Shown here: positions 15,406 through 23,894 of the stretch, piece by piece
How the letters are laid out: the number at the start of each line of letters is the position of its first letter
Position numbering within the stretch: the first letter of the stretch is position 1
NCBI GenBank assembly: GCA_019244955.1
Contig: JAFASC010000193.1
Location: 1-37,088 of the forward strand
Direction of reading: 5' to 3'
DNA from: Methylobacteriaceae bacterium
GTDB taxonomy: Bacteria > Pseudomonadota > Alphaproteobacteria > Rhizobiales > Beijerinckiaceae
DNA length: 37,088 nucleotides
Position numbers and translations under genes: made by a program
The notes under the pieces: generated by a model
What the model was told of the DNA's origin: nothing
The model's database searches: none
What the model saw: only the letters and a program-made list of their open reading frames with translations

Positions 15406-17024
15406 CACATCCTCGCAACGCCAAACGTGTTCGGATGTAGGACGCGGCGCTCGCCTTCCATGGCCGTGGCGAGGCAAAAGGACAATACGCGCCGCGTGTC
15501 CCGCGGATCAATCAGCCCGTCGTCCCAGAGCCGCGCGGTCGCAAAGAGTGCAGTCGACTCGCGGTCGTACGCCTTCACGACGCGCTGAGACATCGCATCG
15601 AGCTTGGCGCGATCCGGGCTCTCGCCGCGGACGCGCGCACCTTCCTCGGCGACGATCGTCAAGACGCGCGCCGCCTGCTCGCCACCCATCACCGAGATGC
15701 GATTGTTCGGCCAGGAGAAGACGAAGCGCGGGCCGAAGGCGCGCCCGCACATGCCGTAATGGCCGGCCCCGAACGAGCCGCCGATCTGCAGCGTGAGTTT
15801 CGGCACGGTCGCATTGGTCACCGCTTGGATCATCTTCGATCCGTGCTTGACGATGCCGGATTCCTCCGCCTCAACGCCAACCATGTAGCCGGTCGTATTT
15901 TGCAAAAAGACGAGCGGCGTGCCGGACTGGCAGCACAATTGGATGAATTGCGCCGCCTTGCTCGAGCCATTGGAATCGATCGGCCCGTTATTGGCAAGAA
16001 TGCCGATCGGCTGCCCCTCGATCGCGGCGTGGCCGCACACGGTCGCGGCGCCGTAGAGCGGCTTGAAATCGAGGAAATCGGAATCGTCGACGACGCGCGC
16101 GATCACTTCGCGCACCTCGTAGGGCTTGCGATAGTCGGTCGGCACGATACCGAGAAGTTCCTCTGCATCATAGCGCGGCGGCTTGTAGGCGCGCGGCGTG
16201 CGAAAAGGCAGATTGTCGTTCCACGCCATTTTTGCGAGGATATCGCGGCCGATGCGCAGCGCATCGGAATCGTCCTCAGCGAGATATTCGCCGAGACCTG
16301 TCGTCACCGCATGCATCTCCGCGCCGCCGAGCGCCTCCTCGTGCGCAATCTCGCCGGTGGCCGCTTTCAAAAGCGGCGGCCCAGCGAGAAACACCTTCGA
16401 GCGCTTGCGCACGAGCACGATGTAATCGGCAAGCCCCGTCTGATACGCGCCACCGGCCGTCGACGAGCCGTGCACGATCGAGATCACGGGAATGCCGGCA
16501 GCGGACATGCGCGACATGTTAGCGAACGTACCGCCGCCCTTCACGAACATTTCCGCCTGTAGGAAAAGATTGGCGCCAGCGCTTTCGACGAGCGACACAT
16601 AGGGTAGCTTGTTTTGGAGCGCGATCGACTGCACGCGCAACGCCTTCTCGACGCCCATCGGATGCGAGGCGCCGCCCTTGATGCCGGAATCGTTGGCAGT
16701 AACCACGCAACGCACGCCGGAGATGAAGCCGATGCCGGCAATAGAGCCGCCGCCGTACACATTATCCGTGCCGTCGTCCTCGTTCATGCCGAGGCCGCAG
16801 AGCGTCGACAGCTCAAGATACGGCATGTCGCGATCGAGCACGAGGCTCACGCGTTCGCGCGGCAGCAATTGTCCGCGCCAGCGGAACTTTTTCTCCGCCC
16901 GGTTCGACGTCTCGCGCACCTTCGCTTCGAGCGCGCGGAATTCGTCGATCAAGGCGAGATGTGCCGCGCGATTGGCGCGGTAGGCCTCACTCTCCCTGAT
17001 GATCGCAGAGTTAAGGACAGGCAT
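15405..17024 (-). CDS. atuC: acyl-CoA carboxylase beta subunit (carboxyltransferase), geranyl-CoA carboxylase type
   Basis: The carboxyltransferase subunit of 539 residues that moves CO2 from carboxybiotin to an enoyl-CoA. Visible landmarks are SAGANL, HGSSTAGGAY and FLAGPPLLKAATGEI in the N-half, and NTTGYMVG, GGSFGAGHYGMCGRAFGPRF and ISVMGGEQAA in the C-half. The loop after AGANL is QAEMFVKGGGTFANM. It is shorter and glycine-rich compared with the FPDRDHFGRIFYNQ loop of methylcrotonyl-CoA carboxylases, which fits the wider pocket reported for geranyl-CoA carboxylase. This is the promoter-proximal gene of the minus-strand block. The start ATG 17024 follows ATCATC without an obvious ribosome site. 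A different branched enoyl-CoA substrate remains possible. Confidence 0.87.
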   Translation of the reverse strand: MPVLNSAIIRESEAYRANRAAHLALIDEFRALEAKVRETSNRAEKKFRWRGQLLPRERVSLVLDRDMPYLELSTLCGLGMNEDDGTDNVYGGGSIAGIGFISGVRCVVTANDSGIKGGASHPMGVEKALRVQSIALQNKLPYVSLVESAGANLFLQAEMFVKGGGTFANMSRMSAAGIPVISIVHGSSTAGGAYQTGLADYIVLVRKRSKVFLAGPPLLKAATGEIAHEEALGGAEMHAVTTGLGEYLAEDDSDALRIGRDILAKMAWNDNLPFRTPRAYKPPRYDAEELLGIVPTDYRKPYEVREVIARVVDDSDFLDFKPLYGAATVCGHAAIEGQPIGILANNGPIDSNGSSKAAQFIQLCCQSGTPLVFLQNTTGYMVGVEAEESGIVKHGSKMIQAVTNATVPKLTLQIGGSFGAGHYGMCGRAFGPRFVFSWPNNRISVMGGEQAARVLTIVAEEGARVRGESPDRAKLDAMSQRVVKAYDRESTALFATARLWDDGLIDPRDTRRVLSFCLATAMEGERRVLHPNTFGVARM

Positions 17025-17147
17025 GATGATGTTGCGGCGCAGCGGAACACGGCCGGACGCCGCTCCCGATCCTTGCCTTCGCTTCTGGGAGAGTCAAACC
17101 GCCTCGAAGCTTGCGGGGCCGCGCGGCTTCGCGTACGCGGAAGGCCG

Positions 17148-17798
17148 ATGATCACGCTCTACCATTGCATGAATGCGCGCTCCTTCCGTGTTCTATGGAC
17201 GCTGGAAGAGCTGCAGCTGCCGTACGAGCTAAAAATTCTGCCGTTTCCACCGCGCGTTCATGCGCGGGACTATCTGCAGATAAATCCGCTCGGCACGATT
17301 CCGTTGATGATCGACGGCGACACGCGCATGACGGAATCCGCGGCGATCTGCGAATACCTTTCCACCCGCTACGGTCCGAGCCCGCTCGCAGTTGGCCCGG
17401 ACGAACCTTGTTACGGCACGTTCTTGAACTTCCTGCATTTCGGCGAGGCGACGCTGACGTTTCCGCAGGCGATCGTATTGCGCTATTCGCGCCTGGAGCC
17501 GCCGGAGCGCCGCCTGCCCCAAGCTGTCGAGGATTATGCGCGCTGGTTTTTGGGGCGGTTACGCGCGGTCGAGGCGATTGTCTCGCGATCAGATTATGTC
17601 TGCGCGGACAGATTTACCGCCGCCGATATCTCGGTTGGCTATGCATTCCTGCTCTCGCAGTTCAATGGCTTGAGCGAAAGGTTGCCGGATGCGGTACGCT
17701 CATATTGGGATCGGCTTCAGGCGCGCGACGGATTTCGGCGCGCCGACGCGGCGCAGAAGAGCGCGGCTAAGGCTGCAGGAATAAGCGAGAATTTCTGA
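17148..17798 (+). CDS. glutathione S-transferase family protein
   Basis: A 216-residue cytosolic GST. The thioredoxin-like N-domain (about 1-80) starts ITLYHCMNARSFRVLWTLEEL and includes the cis-Pro region GTIPLMIDG and the glutathione-binding MTESAAICEYL. The C-terminal helical domain follows with DRFTAADISVGYAF, the usual N-capping/hydrophobic-staple region. Start ATG 17148 is preceded by GGAAGG at 17139-17144; the open frame extends far upstream, but that part is antisense to the carboxylase. It is divergent from the terpene-type operon, sharing a 123-base intergenic region that holds a perfect CGCGTACGCG palindrome at 17130-17139. It may detoxify electrophilic enoyl or terpenoid intermediates; this is inference. 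Confidence 0.87.
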   Translation: MITLYHCMNARSFRVLWTLEELQLPYELKILPFPPRVHARDYLQINPLGTIPLMIDGDTRMTESAAICEYLSTRYGPSPLAVGPDEPCYGTFLNFLHFGEATLTFPQAIVLRYSRLEPPERRLPQAVEDYARWFLGRLRAVEAIVSRSDYVCADRFTAADISVGYAFLLSQFNGLSERLPDAVRSYWDRLQARDGFRRADAAQKSAAKAAGISENF

Positions 17799-17823
17799 GC
17801 CGCATTGCGTCTCGGCAACGACC

Positions 17824-19809
17824 CTATTCCGCCGCTGCGCGCATTCCCTCCGCCCGCTCCCGCCGCACATCCGGCGGTGTTGCCTCCTCCGTCAACGCCC
17901 GCAGCGCCTCGTCAAAACTCATCGACGTCTGCGCCTGCGAGCCGAGGCGCCGGATCGACACGGTACGCTCTGCCGCCTCCTTACGGCCGACGACGAGCAG
18001 CACGGGAATCTTCGCCAGAGAATGCTCGCGCACTTTATAAGTGATCTTCTCGTTGGTCAGATCGCCCTCGACCCGCAGCCCCTGTTTGCGCGCCGCCGCA
18101 ATCATCTCCCGCGCATAATCGTCGGCCTCCTGCGTGATCGTGCAGACGACCGCCTGCACCGGTGAGAGCCAGAGCGGCAGATGGCCGGCGAAATGTTCGA
18201 TCAGAATGCCGATGAAGCGCTCCATCGAGCCGCAGATCGCGCGATGGATCATCACCGGCACCGTCTTCTCGCTGTTCGGCGCGATGTAGAAGGCGCCGAA
18301 GCGTTCCGGCAGGTTGAAGTCGACCTGCGTCGTGCCGCATTGCCATTCGCGGCCGATCGCATCGCGCAGCACGTACTCGAATTTCGGCCCGTAGAACGCG
18401 CCCTCGCCGGGATTTATCGACGTCGTCACGATATTGCCGTGTCGCGCCTTAATCTCGTCGAGCACACGGCGCATCACCGCTTCGGCGTGATCCCACATCG
18501 CGTCGGTGCCGACGCGCTTGTCCGGCCGCGTCGACAGTTTCACGACGATGCGGTCGAAGCCGAAATCGTTGTACACCGAGAGAATGAGATCGTTGATCTT
18601 CATGCACTCCTCGGCAAGCTGATCCTCGGTGCAGAAGATGTGCGCGTCGTCTTGGGTGAATGCGCGCACGCGCATGATGCCGTGGATGGCGCCCGACGGC
18701 TCGTAGCGGTGCACGAGACCGAATTCTGCCATGCGCAACGGCAATTCGCGATAGGAGCGCAGGCCGTGTTTGAAAATCAGGACATGACCGGGACAGTTCA
18801 TCGGCTTTAGCGCGAACGTGCGCTCGTCATCGGGATCGTCGCCCGCCGGCTTCACCATGAACATGTTGTCGCGATACCAGCCCCAATGGCCCGACGTTTC
18901 CCATAACGCTGTGTCGAGCACTTGCGGCGCGTTGACCTCTTGGTAATCGCCGGCGAGGCGGCGGCGCATATAGGCGATCAACGTCTGGAACAGCGTCCAG
19001 CCCTTCGGATGCCAGAAGACCGTGCCCGGCCCCTCTTCCTGAAAATGGAAGAGGTCCATCTCGCGACCCAAGCGGCGATGATCGCGGCGCTCGGCCTCTT
19101 CGAGCTGCTTTAAATACGCGTCGAGCTCTTCCTGGCGCGCAAACGCCGTCGCGTATATGCGCGACAGCATCGGATTGTTGGAATCGCCGCGCCAGTAGGC
19201 GCCGGCCACCTTCATCAGCTTGAACGCGCTGCCGATCTTGCCGGTCGACGTCATGTGCGGACCGCGGCAGAGATCGAGCCAGTCGCCCTGCTTATAGATT
19301 TTCAGATCCTGGTCGGGCGGGATTGCGTCGACGAGCTCGACCTTGAACGCTTCGCCATGCGTCTCGAACCAGTTGCGCGCTTGTTCGCGCGACCACACTT
19401 CTTTGGTGAACGGCTTGTCGCGCGCGATGATCTCGCGCATGCGCTTTTCGATTGCCGGAAAATCCTCCGGCGTGAACGGCGCGTTGCGAAAGAAATCGTA
19501 ATAGAAGCCGTTCTCGATGACCGGCCCGATCGTCACCTGCGTCCCGGGAAAAAGCCCCTGCACCGCCTCCGCCATGACATGCGCGGCATCGTGGCGGATT
19601 AGTTCGAGCGCCCGCGGGTCGTCGCGTGAGATGAACTCGATTTTGGCGTCGCGGTCGATCGCGTCCGCGAGATCGGCGAGCGCCCCGTCGCGGACCATGG
19701 CGACCGTGCGCCTGGCGAGGGAGGGCGAGATCGATTTCGCGATGTCGAGGCCGGAAATGCCGGGCTCGTACGCGCGCGAAGCGCCATCGGGAAAGGTGAT
19801 GTTGATCAT
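17824..19809 (-). CDS. thrS: threonyl-tRNA synthetase
   Basis: Class II aminoacyl-tRNA synthetase charging tRNA-Thr, cytosolic and essential, 661 residues and full length. The domains are TGS (1-62); the editing domain with HDAAH (73-77) and CRGPH (181-185), which clears mischarged serine; the catalytic core; and an anticodon-binding domain from about 540 with [13 protein letters not shown]. The active-site zinc ligands are C339 in MNCPGH, H390 in DDAH and H522 in MIHRA. Motif 2 and motif 3 ([13 protein letters not shown]) are intact. Start ATG 19809 has a GGAG upstream. It is convergent with the GST gene with only 25 bases between. I saw no T-box or other leader structure in the 100 bases before it. 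Confidence 0.97.
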   Translation of the reverse strand: MINITFPDGASRAYEPGISGLDIAKSISPSLARRTVAMVRDGALADLADAIDRDAKIEFISRDDPRALELIRHDAAHVMAEAVQGLFPGTQVTIGPVIENGFYYDFFRNAPFTPEDFPAIEKRMREIIARDKPFTKEVWSREQARNWFETHGEAFKVELVDAIPPDQDLKIYKQGDWLDLCRGPHMTSTGKIGSAFKLMKVAGAYWRGDSNNPMLSRIYATAFARQEELDAYLKQLEEAERRDHRRLGREMDLFHFQEEGPGTVFWHPKGWTLFQTLIAYMRRRLAGDYQEVNAPQVLDTALWETSGHWGWYRDNMFMVKPAGDDPDDERTFALKPMNCPGHVLIFKHGLRSYRELPLRMAEFGLVHRYEPSGAIHGIMRVRAFTQDDAHIFCTEDQLAEECMKINDLILSVYNDFGFDRIVVKLSTRPDKRVGTDAMWDHAEAVMRRVLDEIKARHGNIVTTSINPGEGAFYGPKFEYVLRDAIGREWQCGTTQVDFNLPERFGAFYIAPNSEKTVPVMIHRAICGSMERFIGILIEHFAGHLPLWLSPVQAVVCTITQEADDYAREMIAAARKQGLRVEGDLTNEKITYKVREHSLAKIPVLLVVGRKEAAERTVSIRRLGSQAQTSMSFDEALRALTEEATPPDVRRERAEGMRAAAE

Positions 19810-19910
19810 GTCTTGCTCCAGCTCACTCGCCGAAACCAGCCGGCGTAAGGGAAGCGTTGGGTTTTAGGGAGGAGCGTGGGCGAGCGCAAGGTCGGACGCG
19901 TGCGGCCATC

Positions 19911-20393
19911 TCAGGGCCCGGGCGGCGTCTTACGTGCAAGCTCGTCGATTTCGCCGAGCTGAAGCTCCAGGGCGCCCTCCACGAAACGGAGGATCGCCGT
20001 CAGTTCAGCGTGTGTAAAGCTCGCCAGAAACCTCGTTCCTTTAGCCGCGATCGGACCGTAATATTGCGCGGTCAGCCGTTCAGCCATCGGGGTCATCGAG
20101 ATGAGCACCTGACGGCGATCGTGTTTGTCGGCTGTACGGCGAACGAGCTTGCGCGCTTCGAGGCGGTCCACGAGCGTAGTGATGGCCGCGCGAGTGAGTC
20201 GCGTCGCCTCCGCGATGTGACGAGCGGGGTGCGGACCCTGCGTCAGCAATGCGAGGCACTGCCGTTCGCTTGTGGAGAGGTGGAGCCGCTCGCCGATGGC
20301 TTCATCGAAGCGCGCCGTCGCATCCTGCCACCGCGAAATCGCTGTACCGATCCGCTGAATGAGCTCTGACGGGGAGAGGCTTGACACGACCAT
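19911..20393 (-). CDS. MarR family transcriptional regulator
   Basis: A dimeric winged-helix DNA-binding regulator of 160 residues. The recognition region is PHPARHIAEATRLTRAAITT followed by the wing RRTADKHDRRQVLISMT, which is the standard MarR arrangement; helices at both ends form the dimer interface. It is divergent from the flavin monooxygenase gene, with only about 50 bases between the two starts, and that gap holds an inverted repeat (20398-20418). This layout is typical of a MarR repressor controlling itself and its neighbour in response to an aromatic or phenolic ligand. The ligand cannot be told from the sequence. Confidence 0.9.
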   Translation of the reverse strand: MVVSSLSPSELIQRIGTAISRWQDATARFDEAIGERLHLSTSERQCLALLTQGPHPARHIAEATRLTRAAITTLVDRLEARKLVRRTADKHDRRQVLISMTPMAERLTAQYYGPIAAKGTRFLASFTHAELTAILRFVEGALELQLGEIDELARKTPPGP

Positions 20394-20397
20394 TTGA

Positions 20398-20418
20398 TTA
20401 GATTATCGAACTATCTGA
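20398..20418. promoter_or_regulatory. candidate MarR operator between the divergent MarR and monooxygenase genes
   Basis: An inverted repeat TTAGAT-N9-ATCTGA (five of six positions symmetric) sits in the short AT-rich gap between the MarR start at 20393 and the monooxygenase start at 20445. Its spacing and place suit a MarR dimer blocking both promoters. This is inference from symmetry and context only. Confidence 0.4.
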
Positions 20419-20444
20419 GATTCGAATTTACTCGGAAATGACGC

Positions 20445-21674
20445 ATGAAGGAAGTGGACTTTCGCCGCGCCACCGCCGCTGCCCCGATCGGAATTGTCGG
20501 AGCAGGCATTGCAGGGTTGGTCCTCGCGCTGCAGCTCAAAGGGCTTGGCCTGCCGTCGATCGTGTTCGAGGCGCGCAGCCGAGATTCCGTCATCCACGAA
20601 GGCGCCTTCCTGACGCTGGCACCGAACGCGATCAACGGACTTCGCGCCGTCGGTCTCGACGCGCGGATTGCAGCGGCGGCCATCGTCAGCCGCGGCATGG
20701 AGTTTCTTGATGAGCGAGGCATACGCCTCGGATTTGCCGACCAAAGTTATCATGCCGAGGAATTCGGCGCCCCGAGCGTGACGATCGCTCGCGGTGTATT
20801 GATGCGGCTCCTCCTCACCGCCTGCGAGCAGGCCGGCATCGACGTGCATTTCGACTCCGCTATCGAGGAGCTGGTTGATGTTGGCGAGCACGTCCAACTC
20901 GTCGCCGGCGGGAACATTAAGAAGGTCGTCTGGGTTGCGGCCTGCGATGGTCTGGGGTCACAAACTCGGCGGCGTATTTTCCCGGATTTTCCGACACCGC
21001 GTTTTACCGGCCTCATCGGCACCGGCGGCATCGCAATGATCGACGCCGTGGGCTCCACGGATGGTGTTATGCGCATGGTGTTCGGCCATGTCGGCTTCTT
21101 TGGCTATTTGAAGCGCGGGGATGGACCCGTCTATTGGTTTAATTCCTTCCCCGCGGAGCATCCCAATTCTTCCGGTTCCACCATTGCGCGGTTGCGCGCA
21201 TTGCATCGCGCCGACCCCAGTTTCGTACAGGCGATCCTCGCCGGGATCCCGGAGCCCGTACGTGATTATCCGCTGTTCGACATGCCGGTCCTGCCAATAT
21301 GGCATCGCGACAAGGTCGTGCTCGTCGGCGATGCGGCTCATGCCGTCGGGCCGCATGCCGGGCAAGGCGCGGCGATGGCGATTGAGGACGCAGTGACGCT
21401 CGCCGCCTGCATGCGCGCGACCAGCAGCCTGGAGGCGGGCTTTAGGCGATTCGAAGCGCTGCGCCGGCCCCGTGTGGAGACCGTGGCGAAAGTGACGGCA
21501 CGCAATCGTCAGCAAAAGCGGGCTGCTACGCGAGTTGAGCGATGGCTGAGACGGCTAATTCTGCCGCACGTCCTGCCAGCAGGCATCAAATCGATCGACG
21601 CGCTCTGCGCATATCGTGTAGAATTAGATCCATGTCTTGCAATGCCGGCGAGCCACTCGCGCATTGCGGCGTGA
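20445..21674 (+). CDS. FAD-dependent monooxygenase (UbiH/salicylate hydroxylase-like)
   Basis: A flavoprotein aromatic hydroxylase-type monooxygenase of 409 residues that would use NAD(P)H and O2. The FAD-binding GxGxxG is at 19-24 (GAGIAG) with the acidic end FEAR. The family DG motif is at 168-169 (ACDGLGS), and the second FAD motif GDAAHAVGPHAGQG is at 295-308. The C-terminus after about residue 370 is basic and variable. It is controlled, by position, by the divergent MarR gene. Possible roles are hydroxylation of an aromatic compound or inactivation of a xenobiotic in the manner of TetX; nothing in the sequence picks one. A start at ATG 20445 gives a normal N-terminus. Confidence 0.85.
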   Translation: MKEVDFRRATAAAPIGIVGAGIAGLVLALQLKGLGLPSIVFEARSRDSVIHEGAFLTLAPNAINGLRAVGLDARIAAAAIVSRGMEFLDERGIRLGFADQSYHAEEFGAPSVTIARGVLMRLLLTACEQAGIDVHFDSAIEELVDVGEHVQLVAGGNIKKVVWVAACDGLGSQTRRRIFPDFPTPRFTGLIGTGGIAMIDAVGSTDGVMRMVFGHVGFFGYLKRGDGPVYWFNSFPAEHPNSSGSTIARLRALHRADPSFVQAILAGIPEPVRDYPLFDMPVLPIWHRDKVVLVGDAAHAVGPHAGQGAAMAIEDAVTLAACMRATSSLEAGFRRFEALRRPRVETVAKVTARNRQQKRAATRVERWLRRLILPHVLPAGIKSIDALCAYRVELDPCLAMPASHSRIAA

Positions 21675-21681
21675 CGTCAGG

Positions 21682-22455
21682 TCATTCGCCCCTCGCCGGC
21701 TCCATGCCGCTCCGGCGGATCGCCTCTGCCGCTTCCGGTGCCGACAAGAACTTGATCAAAGCTTCTCCCGCCGCGCGTTCCTTCGCGCCCGTGGCGAGAC
21801 CCGCCGTGAACGTCGTCGCCTTCTGGATGTTTGCCGGAATCGGCCCCAAGAGATCGACGCCCTTCACGGGTTTGAGCTCACTCATTTGCTGGAACCCGAT
21901 CTCGGCATCCCCGCGTGCCACCACCTCGCCCACCGGATCGGCAGGGATCATGCGGCTCTTCGCGCGGACCGCATCGCTGACGCCGAGGCGGTCGTATAGC
22001 ACCGTCGAAATGTAGACGCCGCTGGCGCTGTCGGAATAAGCAATCGACTTTGCGTTCTCGAGCGCGCGCTTGAACGCATCTACGGTGGAAATGTCGGGAT
22101 GCGGTGCACCGGCGCGCACGACAGCCCCGATCAGCGCTTTTGCGAGATCGGTCTCGCTGACGAGCTTGCCTTCGGCGGCAAGCTTGTCCAGCGCCTCGCG
22201 CACGCCGATCACGACATCGACCGGCTCGCCGCGCGCGATGCGGTTCGGCACCGCCTGCGGCGTCGCACCCATCGACGGCCCCCACGCATTGATCACGTGA
22301 TGGCCGGTCTTTTGCTCGAAGTCACGTACCAGTTCGAGATAGGCCGCCTTGAAACCCGCTGACGACATCACATGAATGTCGGCCGCCAGCGCGGCGAGGG
22401 GCACCAAGACGACAAAGGCGGCAGAAAACCCGGCAATGATGCGCTTTAGCTTCAT
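21682..22455 (-). CDS. periplasmic substrate-binding protein, ModA-like (family 1 solute-binding)
   Basis: A secreted solute-binding protein of 257 residues. It has a Sec signal peptide (about 1-24, ending LAALAA) and a type II binding fold. The start of the mature protein, DIHVMSSAGFKAAYLELVRDFEQKTGH, matches the ModA opening, and DVVIGVREALDKLAAEGKL and DPVGEVVARGDAEIGFQQMSEL match the later core. ModA proteins bind molybdate or tungstate, but ModB and ModC genes are not here, and this divergent group often has unknown oxyanion or organic ligands. GGAAGGA lies just upstream of the ATG. It follows sodC by 24 bases on the same strand, so the two may be co-transcribed. Confidence 0.82.
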   Translation of the reverse strand: MKLKRIIAGFSAAFVVLVPLAALAADIHVMSSAGFKAAYLELVRDFEQKTGHHVINAWGPSMGATPQAVPNRIARGEPVDVVIGVREALDKLAAEGKLVSETDLAKALIGAVVRAGAPHPDISTVDAFKRALENAKSIAYSDSASGVYISTVLYDRLGVSDAVRAKSRMIPADPVGEVVARGDAEIGFQQMSELKPVKGVDLLGPIPANIQKATTFTAGLATGAKERAAGEALIKFLSAPEAAEAIRRSGMEPARGE

Positions 22456-22479
22456 GTCACGTCCTTCCGCCGGGCGTTC

Positions 22480-22998
22480 TTATTCGATGATCCCGCAGGC
22501 TATTCGGCCGCCGGCGTCACCGGTTGGATCGGTCTTATAGTCGTCTTTGCCGGCGTGAATGATGAGCGCGAGCCCGTTCGCGTCGTTCGGACCCTTGCCT
22601 TTCTCCAGAGTGATTGCGCTGTTTACGACATCGACCGCGAGGGTTCCGCTTGCAGGTATGTGCAAGTTCGGCATGTCGCCGGCGTGCTGGCCTTCAGGCG
22701 CCATCATACCGTGTTTCTTGTTCCCCGGATTGAAATGACCTCCCGCCGAGGTGAATGGCGGCTCGCATTTGCCGACAGCGTGAACATGGAAGGCGTGGTC
22801 GCCAGGGGGAAGCCCGTTCACAGCGAGCGAGATCAGCACCCCGCCCGTCGCGGCCTGCGTCAGTTGGGCGGTGCCGACGTCTTTCCCGTCCGCGTTTCTA
22901 AGAGTCGCCTTGGCGGTTTGCGCGACCGCCGACGGAGCCGTGACGCCGGCGAGTGCGCCGGCAAGTCCAGCTATCGCCACGAAGGAAAAGACATGCAT
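22480..22998 (-). CDS. sodC: periplasmic Cu-Zn superoxide dismutase
   Basis: Converts superoxide to oxygen and hydrogen peroxide in the periplasm. The 172-residue precursor has a signal peptide (1-26, ending SAVAQ). All expected metal ligands are visible: H71 and H73, H88 (bridging), H96, H105, D108 and H148. The disulfide pair is C78 and C168 and the active-site Arg is R165. AGGGAGA lies a good distance before the ATG. It is divergent from the HlyD-like gene and lies 24 bases upstream of the ModA-like gene. No truncation or missing key residue. Confidence 0.95.
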   Translation of the reverse strand: MHVFSFVAIAGLAGALAGVTAPSAVAQTAKATLRNADGKDVGTAQLTQAATGGVLISLAVNGLPPGDHAFHVHAVGKCEPPFTSAGGHFNPGNKKHGMMAPEGQHAGDMPNLHIPASGTLAVDVVNSAITLEKGKGPNDANGLALIIHAGKDDYKTDPTGDAGGRIACGIIE

Positions 22999-23108
22999 GC
23001 TGGTCTCCCTAAATGCTGGGCTGGCAGCCTATCTCTGATCCGTCCCGATTGCCAGAATTGCCGTGGCAATTATGATCACTCGAAAGAGCGGGCAAAAAAG
23101 GCTCGGCG

Positions 23109-23816
23109 ATGCCGGTTCGGACTATTCTGAGGTTTGCGGCGGCACTTGCGATGCCAATGCTGGTGCCCACCTTGGCAATCGGACAAACATCCTCCCGTGT
23201 CGCGTCGCCCGCAACCATCATGCAGCTCGGAATTGCTGCAACGGGGGTGATCGAGAAGATCTTTGTGCGCGATGGCGATTATGTCGATGCGGGCCAGCTG
23301 CTCGTGACGCTCGATTGCCGGCCACTGCAGGCGGAGATCAAAGTGCGCGGCGCCAATCTGACCGCCGCGCAAGCGGCTTTCGAGCGCGCCCGCAACGGCC
23401 CGCGGCCGGACGAGATCGCCATCGGAGAAGCCAATGTCGGGGTCGCCCGTGCACGATCGGAAGAGGCGCAGGCGGCTTACGATCGCGCCCAGGAGCTGCA
23501 CGAGGGCATCACGATCAGCCGCGCCAACCTGTTGCAGGCGCGACGCGACGCGCGCATTGCCGCCGCGCAGCTCGAAGACCAGAAGCGGCGGCTCGATCTC
23601 TTGCATGCCGGCACACGCGTCGAGGACATTTCCGAGGCGGCGGCCAAACGCGATGTGGCGGCCGGTCTTGTTGATGAAGCAAGGGCGCTGTTCGATCAGT
23701 GTTTCCTGCGCGCGCCGGCGGCCGGGAGCGTCAAACTGCTGGCGACGCCGGGCCAGTTCGTCTCCACTAATGTGCCGGTGACTTTGGTGCAGCTGACTCC
23801 GAAGGAGCGCGAGTAA
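23109..23816 (+). CDS. short HlyD-family periplasmic adaptor-like protein
   Basis: A 235-residue protein with a signal peptide (1-25, ending AIGQ). It has a half-lipoyl segment GVIEKIFVRDGDYVDAGQLLVTLDC (here split in reading), a long Ala/Arg/Glu-rich coiled-coil hairpin (about 75-185), and a return lipoyl half FLRAPAAGSVKLLATPGQFV. This is the layout of membrane-fusion proteins of RND, ABC or MFS pumps, but it stops soon after the second lipoyl half. The outer beta-barrel domains of a full adaptor (about 330-400 residues) are missing. No pump or outer-membrane factor gene is adjacent. It may be a shortened member with a scaffold role or a partner of a distant pump. Confidence 0.75.
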   Translation: MPVRTILRFAAALAMPMLVPTLAIGQTSSRVASPATIMQLGIAATGVIEKIFVRDGDYVDAGQLLVTLDCRPLQAEIKVRGANLTAAQAAFERARNGPRPDEIAIGEANVGVARARSEEAQAAYDRAQELHEGITISRANLLQARRDARIAAAQLEDQKRRLDLLHAGTRVEDISEAAAKRDVAAGLVDEARALFDQCFLRAPAAGSVKLLATPGQFVSTNVPVTLVQLTPKERE

Positions 23817-23837
23817 GCGGCTAAGCTTCGCGCAAGG

Positions 23838-23853
23838 TTAACAGGGCATTAAC
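23838..23853 (+). promoter_or_regulatory. perfect CtrA-type box upstream of a small gene
   Basis: TTAACAGGGCATTAAC matches the full TTAA-N7-TTAAC consensus of the alphaproteobacterial cell-cycle regulator CtrA. It ends 41 bases before the ATG of the 58-residue gene at 23895, a natural place for a promoter-linked site. Function is inferred from the motif only. Confidence 0.55.
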
Positions 23854-23894
23854 CATTCTCTCGGACCATCTTTGCGTCCGCGGAGAATGCCTTT

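Noticed and set aside
19810-19910. Possible leader riboswitch or T-box before thrS
   Set aside because: No T-box sequence, no extended stem and no terminator found; such leaders are not usual for this gene in alphaproteobacteria.
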